NCBI RefSeq assembly: GCF_033115175.1
Contig: NC_084837.1
Location: 64,255,266-64,319,265 of the forward strand
Direction: 5' to 3'
Origin: Lepus europaeus
Lineage: Eukaryota; Chordata; Mammalia; Lagomorpha; Leporidae
Length of the DNA stretch: 64,000 nucleotides
A program made the translations under genes and the position numbers. Positions 58,670 through 64,000 of the stretch are shown in pieces. Each line of letters begins with the position of its first letter. Position 1 is the first letter of the stretch. The notes below the pieces were generated by a model. It ran no database searches. It was not told the DNA's origin and worked only from the letters and a program-made list of their open reading frames with translations.

Positions 58670-58839
58670 CTGGAAACATACAAATAACAGTTGTTAAAAC
58701 GCACCACATGAAGTATCTTAAGTAAAGATCTTGAGGTCTGACAATCTTTCATCTTTTGTAACTCTAACTAGCACATTCACATAACAAATAAGACTTTTTG
58801 AGAGAAAAGTCAAATAACTTAATTAAGAAAAAATTTTAT

Positions 58840-59165
58840 GGGCCAGTGCTGTAGCACAGTAGGCCAATCCTCCACCTATAGCGACGGCATCCCATATAGG
58901 CGCCAATTCTAGTCCCGGTTACTCCTCTTCTGATCCAGCTCTCTGCTATGGCCTGGGAAAGCGGTGGAAGATGGCCCAAGCCCTTGGGCCCCTGTACACA
59001 CATGGGAGACCTGGAAGCAGCTCCTGGCCCTGGCTTTGAATTGGTGCAGCTCTGGCCATTGCAGCCATTTGGGGAGTGAACCAGTGGATGTAAGACTTTT
59101 CTCTGTCCCTCTCACTTTCTGTAACTCTACCTCTCAAATAAATAAAATCTTTGAAACAAATTTTT
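58840..59165 (+). mobile_element. CSINE
   Basis: ATGGGCCAGTGCTGTAGCAC head; CAAATAAATAAAATCTTTGA tail, about 170 bases upstream of the TMEM87A exon at 58614. Confidence 0.85.
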
Positions 59166-59254
59166 TTAATGTCTGGAACCAACATTTCCCCTATAACCCT
59201 CTCTCCCCTAATAGCCATCAGTCTAACCTCTGCTGCTAAGAGTTCAACATTTTG

Positions 59255-59562
59255 GGGGCTGGCGCTGTGGCGTAGCAGATACAGTCACAGCCTGCAGTGC
59301 TGGTATTCCATATGGGTGCCAGTTTGAGAGCTGGCTGCTCCTCTTCTGAGCCTGGGAAAACAGAAGATGGCTCAAGTGCTTGTGCCCCTGCCCCCATGTG
59401 AGACCCAGAAGCAGCTCCTGGCTCCTGGTTTGGGATCAGGCCAGCTCTGGCCGTTGTGGCCATCTGGGGAACAAATCAGCAGACAGAAGATCTCTCCCTC
59501 CTTCTCTGTCTCTCTGTAACTTTGCCTTTCAAATAAACAAATAAATCTTTAAAAAAAAAAAG
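59255..59562 (+). mobile_element. CSINE with target-site duplication in L1
   Basis: TTCAACATTTT follows A/G-rich bases at both 59243 and 59565. Head GGGGGCTGGCGCTGTGGCGT. Confidence 0.9.
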
Positions 59563-59686
59563 AATTCAACATTTTTAGATTCCACATGTAAGTGATATCA
59601 TGCAGAATTTGTTTTTCTGTTCCTGGTTTATTTCACCTGACATAATTTCTTCCAGGCTCCTCTGTGTTATCAAGAATGAAAGGATT

Positions 59687-60008
59687 GGGGCCAGCATTGA
59701 AGCACAGTGGGTTAAGCCACTGCCTGCAATGGCTGCATGCCATCTGGGCACCAGATTGAGTTCTGGCTGCTCCATTTCTGATCTAGCTCCCTGCTAGTGT
59801 GCCTAGGAAAGCAGCAGAAGATGGCCCAAGTGCTTGGGCCCTGCACCCATGTGAGACTCAGATGAAGTTCCTGGCTCCTGACTTTGACCTGGCCCAGCTG
59901 CAGCCATTGCAGCCACTTGGGGAGTAAACAAATTAGCAGATGGACTCTCTTTTTGTCTCTCTTTCTCTGTAACTCTTTCAAATAAATAAATCTCTAAAAA
60001 CAACAAAA
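59687..60008 (+). mobile_element. CSINE
   Basis: TTGGGGCCAGCATTGAAGCA head; CAAATAAATAAATCTCTAAA tail. Confidence 0.85.
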
Positions 60009-60299
60009 AACTGATGACAGGATTTCCTAAGACTGAACAGCATTTAATTATATATATGTATACCACGTTTTCTTCTGTTGACGGACATTTAGATCGAGTC
60101 CCTGTCTTATCTAAGTAAAAGCTGCAATCAACATGGGAATGCAGATCTCTTTCTGAAATACTGATTTTCTTTGGTTGTAGTGGAACTGCTGCACCATATA
60201 ATTTTATTTTTAATTTTCTGAGGACCTTCCATACTGTTTTCTATAATGGCTATACTAATTTACATGCCATCAACAGTCTGCAATAATATCTGCCCCCCC

Positions 60300-60533
60300 C
60301 CTTTTTTTTAAGATTTACTTATTTATTTGAAAGGCAGAATTAGAGAAAGAGGATCAGATGTAGAGAATTTTCTATCCATTAGTTCACTCTCCAAATGGCC
60401 ACAAATGCTGAAGCCAGAAGCCTGGACCTACATCCAGGTTGCTCACATGAATGGCTGGGGCCCAAGTTCTTGGGCCATCTTCCGCTGCCCTCCCGAGTGC
60501 ACTGGCAGAGCACAGGATCAGAAATTCAAACTG
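60300..60533 (-). mobile_element. CSINE lacking its head, cut by next SINE
   Basis: TTTAAGATTTACTTATTTAT start; stops after GATCAGAAATTCAAACTGG where a young copy begins. Confidence 0.8.
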
Positions 60534-60534
60534 G

Positions 60535-60885
60535 GCCGGCGCTGTGGCTCACTAGGCTAATTCTCCGCCTGCGGCGCTGGCACCTCAGGTTCTAGTCCCG
60601 GTTGGGGTGCCGGATTCTGTCCCGGTTGCTCCTCTTCCAGTCCAGCTCTCTGCTGTGGCCCGGGAGTGCAGTGGAGGATGGCCCAAGTCCTTGGGCCCTG
60701 CACCCACATGGGAGACCAGGAAAAGCACCTGGCTCCTGGCTTCGGATCGGTGCGGTGTGCCCGCTGCAGCATGCTGTCGGAGTGGCTATTGGGGGGTGAA
60801 CCAACGGCAAAGGAAGACCTTTCTCTCTGTCTCTCTCTCTCTCACTGTCCACTCTGCCTGTCAAAAAAAAAATAAAATAGAAGCC
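60535..60885 (+). mobile_element. Young CSINE
   Basis: GGCCGGCGCTGTGGCTCACT head, CTGCCTGTCAAAAAAAAAAT tail; near-consensus young subfamily. Confidence 0.9.
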
Positions 60886-61240
60886 TTTTTTTAAAAAAAA
60901 TTTATTTATTTAAAAGGCAGAATAATAAATTTATATATAAATAATAAATAAATTTATTTAAGATTTATTTATTTAAAAGACAGAGAGATCACTTTCACCT
61001 GCTGGTTCACTCCCCAAATGGCCAGAGCTGACCCAGTCTGAAGGCAGGAGCCAGGAGATTCATCATCTGTGTCTCCCACATGGGTGCAGGCCCAAGCACT
61101 TGGGTCATCTTCCACTGCTTTTCCAGGCACATTAGCAGGAAGCTGGATCAGAAGAGGAGCAGCTGCGACTCTAACCGGAGCCCATATGGGATGTCAGCGC
61201 CTCAGAAGGCAGCTTACCTGTTATACCACAGCGCTGGCCC
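60886..61240 (-). mobile_element. CSINE with duplicated AT-rich tail
   Basis: Two AATTTATTTATTTAAAAG-like segments (60897 and 60958) before the GA stretch; ends ATACCACAGCGCTGGCCC. Confidence 0.85.
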
Positions 61241-61323
61241 TGATATTAGCCATTTTAACAGGTGTGAGGGGGTATCTCATTGTGGTTTTCATTAATACTT
61301 CCTTGGTGATTAGTGATGATGAT

Positions 61324-61345
61324 GATATATATATATATATATATG
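61324..61345. repeat. (AT)n microsatellite
   Basis: About 10 AT units inside the L1 remnant. Confidence 0.9.
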
Positions 61346-61359
61346 CCATCTGACGTTGC

Positions 61360-61635
61360 TTTCTAATTAATTTGAGAGGCAGGTAAGAGTCCCATGCACT
61401 GGCCCACTTCCCAAAAGCTCACAATGACCATGACCAGATAAGGACTGAGCATAGGAACTGAGAAAGCAAACCAGGGCTCCCACATGCATAGCAGGAAACC
61501 AATTACATGAACCACCATTGCTGCCTCCCAGGATCTGAGAAGCATGAGGCTGGAGTCAGGAGCTGTAACCAGGTATTGAACCCAGGCACTCCAACATGGA
61601 TATAAACATGACCGCTAGGCCAAATGCCCAACCCT
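61360..61635 (-). mobile_element. CSINE, older
   Basis: AATTAATTTGAGAGGCAGGT to CGCTAGGCCAAATGCCCAAC. Confidence 0.75.
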
Positions 61636-61855
61636 GGAAATCTTGAGAAATGTCTACTTCAGGACACTGCCCACATTTTAATTATTTGTTTTTTTGCCAC
61701 TGAGTTCCTTAATAGAGGAGATATTTACCCCTTAACAGATATATGGCTTGCAAATGTTTTTTTCTATTCTATAGGTTGTCTTTTCATTCTGATGATTATT
61801 TCCTTTGGTGTGCAGAGCTTTTTAGTTGATGTACTCCCATTTCTCTTTCTTGTTT

Positions 61856-62174
61856 TTTAAAAGGTTTATTTACTTATTTGAAAGAGACAGTCACACACAG
61901 AGAGGGAAAGAGAGGGATTTTCCATATGCTGGTTCACTCTCCAAATGGCCACAACAGTCGGGGCTAGGCTGGGCCAAAGTCAGAAGTCTGGAACTCCATC
62001 CAGTTCTCTCATATGGGTAGTAGGGAAACAGGCACTCTGGTCATCTTCCACTGCTTTCCCAGGTGCCTTAGTAGGGAGCTGGTTTGGAAGTGGAGCAGAT
62101 GGGACTCCAATGGGTGCCTATATGGGATGCTGGCAATCAGCAGCAGCTTAACCTGCTGGGGCAGAATGCTGGCC
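61856..62174 (-). mobile_element. CSINE
   Basis: TTTAAAAGGTTTATTTACTT start; GGGGCAGAATGCTGGCC end. Confidence 0.85.
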
Positions 62175-62242
62175 AATCCCATTTCTCTACTTTTACTTTC
62201 ATTGCCTAATGCTTTTTGGGTTGCAATTAAAAAATTCACTGT

Positions 62243-62899
62243 CCAGGTGCCAGCACTGTGGCATAGTAAGTTAAGCCACCACCTAAGACACCAGCATTCC
62301 ATATGAATGCTGGTTTGAGTCCTGACTGTTCCACTTCCAAACAAGCTCTCTGTTAAAGCACCTGGGAAAGCAGTAGAAGATGGTCTGAGTTCTTGGGTCC
62401 CTGCCACTCATGTGGGAGACCAAGATGGAGTTCTTGGCTCCTGGTTTTGGCCTGGTCCAGACCTGGCCATGGTAGCCATTTGGGAAGTAAACCAGCAGAT
62501 GGAAGATATCTCCTTCATTTTTCTTTTTAAAAGATTTTATTTATTTATTTGAGAGGTAGAGTTACAGACAGTGAGAGGCAAAGACAGAGAAAGGTCTTCC
62601 ATCCCCTGGTTTAATCCCCAAATGGCTGCAACGGCCAGAGCTGAGCCCATCGAAAGCCAGGAGCCAGGAGCTTCTTCCAGGTCTTGCACACAGGTGCAGG
62701 GGTCCAAGCACTTGCGCCATCTTTTGCTGCTTTCCCAGGCTATAGCAGAAAGCTGAATTGGAAGAGGAACAGCTGGATTCAAACTGGTGCCCATATGGGA
62801 TGCCGGCACCACAGGCGGAGACTTAGCCCACTATAACACAGTGCAGGCCCCCTGTCTCTTCTAACTCTTTTCAAATAAAAAAATAAATATTAAAAGAAA
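62243..62899 (+). mobile_element. CSINE interrupted by a CSINE
   Basis: 62243-62520 plus tail 62852-62899 (TTTCAAATAAAAAAATAAAT). Confidence 0.85.
62521..62851 (-). mobile_element. Nested CSINE
   Basis: AAAGATTTTATTTATTTATT start; TAACACAGTGCAGGCCCCC end. Confidence 0.9.
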
Positions 62900-63039
62900 A
62901 TTATAGTCCAGACCAGTATCATGGAATTCCCTACTCTCCAATATTTTCTTCCAGTAGTTTTACAGTTTCAGTTCCCATGTTTAAGACTTTAACTCATTTT
63001 AAGTTGACTTTTGTATGTGACGTGAGATCAGTCTAATTT

Positions 63040-63369
63040 GTTTTTTAAAAAATATTTTTATTTTATTTGAAAGACAGAGATACAGAGAGAGGAGGAGAAA
63101 TAGAGGAAGAAAGATCTACTCTCCAGATTCATGCCCCAAATGGCTGCAACAGCTATGGCTGGGCCAGGCTAAAACAGAGCCCAGCGCTTCCTCTGGGTCT
63201 CCCATGTGTGTGCAGGGACCCAAGTACTTGGGCCATCCTCCCCTGCCTTTCCCGGCCATTAACAGGGAGCTGGACTCGAACTAGAGCAGCCAGGGCTTGA
63301 ACCAGCACCCACATAGGATGCCGGCATCACAGGTGGATGCTTAACCTGCTATGCCACAATGCTAGTCCC
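63040..63369 (-). mobile_element. CSINE
   Basis: AAATATTTTTATTTTATTTG start; ATGCCACAATGCTAGTCCC end. Confidence 0.85.
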
Positions 63370-63373
63370 TCCA

Positions 63374-63685
63374 CTTAAAAAAAAAAATTATATATTTATT
63401 TGAAAGGCACTGTTAGAGACAGAGATCTTCCATCTGCTGGTTCACTCCCCAAATGGCCACAACAGCAGGAACTGGGTAGACTTGAATCCAGGAGCCAGGA
63501 GCTTCATCTGGGTTTCCAACATGGGTGCAGAGGTCTAGAGACTTGGGCCATTTTCTGCTGCTTCACCAGGTGCATTAGCAGAGAGCTGGATCAGAAGTAG
63601 AACAACTGGGACTTGAACCGGTGCCACTATGGAATGCCAGCACTGGCAGGTGGTGGCTTTATCCCCTATGTTACAATGCCAGCCC
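63374..63685 (-). mobile_element. CSINE
   Basis: AATTATATATTTATTTGAAA start; ATGTTACAATGCCAGCCC end; head to tail with the previous copy. Confidence 0.85.
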
Positions 63686-64000
63686 TCAATAAGACCAACT
63701 TCATTCTTCAGTTTCCCCAACAATATTTATAAAGAAACTCTCCTTTCCCTACTTTGTGTTCCTAGTACTTCTGTCAAAAAACAATCGACCAGAAATGTGC
63801 GGATTTCTCTCTACTAGGTTCTACTGATCTACATATCTGATATCATGCCAGTACCATGCTCTTTTGACTACTATAGCTCTGTAATATATTTTGATGCAGA
63901 TAGTGTGATGCCCAGTTTTATTCTTTTGGGTCAAGAGTGTTTAGGATCTTTTGTGGTTCCTTATGAATTTAGGAATTACTTTTTCTGTGAAAAATATCAT

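Larger units (their letters stand above)
59168..64000 (-). mobile_element. L1 in reverse, broken by about eleven CSINEs, continues past window edge
   Basis: Pieces at 59168-59253, 59576-59686, 60009-60299, 61241-61325, 61636-61855, 62175-62242, 62900-63039 and 63686-64000 run from L1 3' UTR to ORF2 in antisense. Marker phrases: ACCTTCCATACTGTTTTCTA, GGTATCTCATTGTGGTTTTC, AGGTTGTCTTTTCATTCTGA, CATGCCAGTACCATGCTCTT. Probably one old L1. Confidence 0.8.

Noticed and set aside
1..64000. CRISPR array, operon, phage or other microbial system
   Set aside because: No regularly spaced direct repeats with unique spacers, no intact prokaryotic genes; all repeated text is mammalian SINE, LINE, LTR, DNA element or microsatellite.

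Overview
The window is nuclear DNA from a lagomorph, most likely rabbit (Oryctolagus). Two things show this. It is crowded with about 90 copies of the lagomorph tRNA-derived C-repeat SINE (CSINE), which by eye cover roughly 40% of it. Its spliced coding exons also read as near-identical copies of two neighbouring mammalian genes. There is no bacterial-type gene organisation, no CRISPR array and no operon.

Both genes lie on the minus strand. VPS39 (VAM6/TLP, the HOPS tethering-complex subunit) runs from its start codon at 47920 leftward to 921. I placed 24 coding exons with splice sites and continuous phase. They encode residues 1-850 plus two bases of codon 851, which fits the 875-residue isoform with only the last 25 codons (one exon) beyond the left edge. 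The promoter, a CpG-rich TATA-less region with ETS-like motifs and duplicated GC boxes, is at about 47921-48230. Upstream of it, on the same strand, are the last three coding exons of TMEM87A (stop at 51611-51613, other exons at 58116-58146 and 58614-58669), a Golgi seven-pass membrane protein. The TMEM87A stop is only about 3.7 kb from the VPS39 start codon. This tail-to-head order matches the human 15q15.1 arrangement.

Layout from left to right: 0.9-10 kb holds the densely packed 3' exons 12-24 of VPS39. From 10 to 33 kb are exons 4-11 in large introns full of SINEs, two MaLR-type LTR remnants, an MLT1-like LTR, a 5'-truncated lagomorph L1 with target-site duplication, and a split older L1. 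From 33 to 47 kb are exons 2-3 in long introns that carry a decayed hAT/ZBED-type transposase fossil, an L1 3' end, a MIR and MER5 elements. From 47.7 to 49 kb is the promoter, followed by a cluster of ancient MIR, MER5A and MER20 elements. From 50 to 59 kb are the TMEM87A 3' exons, and from 54 to 64 kb the intergenic and intronic DNA is built on a plus-strand L1 and a minus-strand L1, both interrupted repeatedly by SINEs.

I found no previously undescribed biological system. The items most worth a second look are the hAT transposase fossil in VPS39 intron 2, a short G-rich intron with a weak donor, tandem promoter motifs, a NAGNAG acceptor in TMEM87A, datable nested insertions, and inverted SINE or L1 pairs able to form RNA hairpins. 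All human comparisons are from memory and were not aligned.
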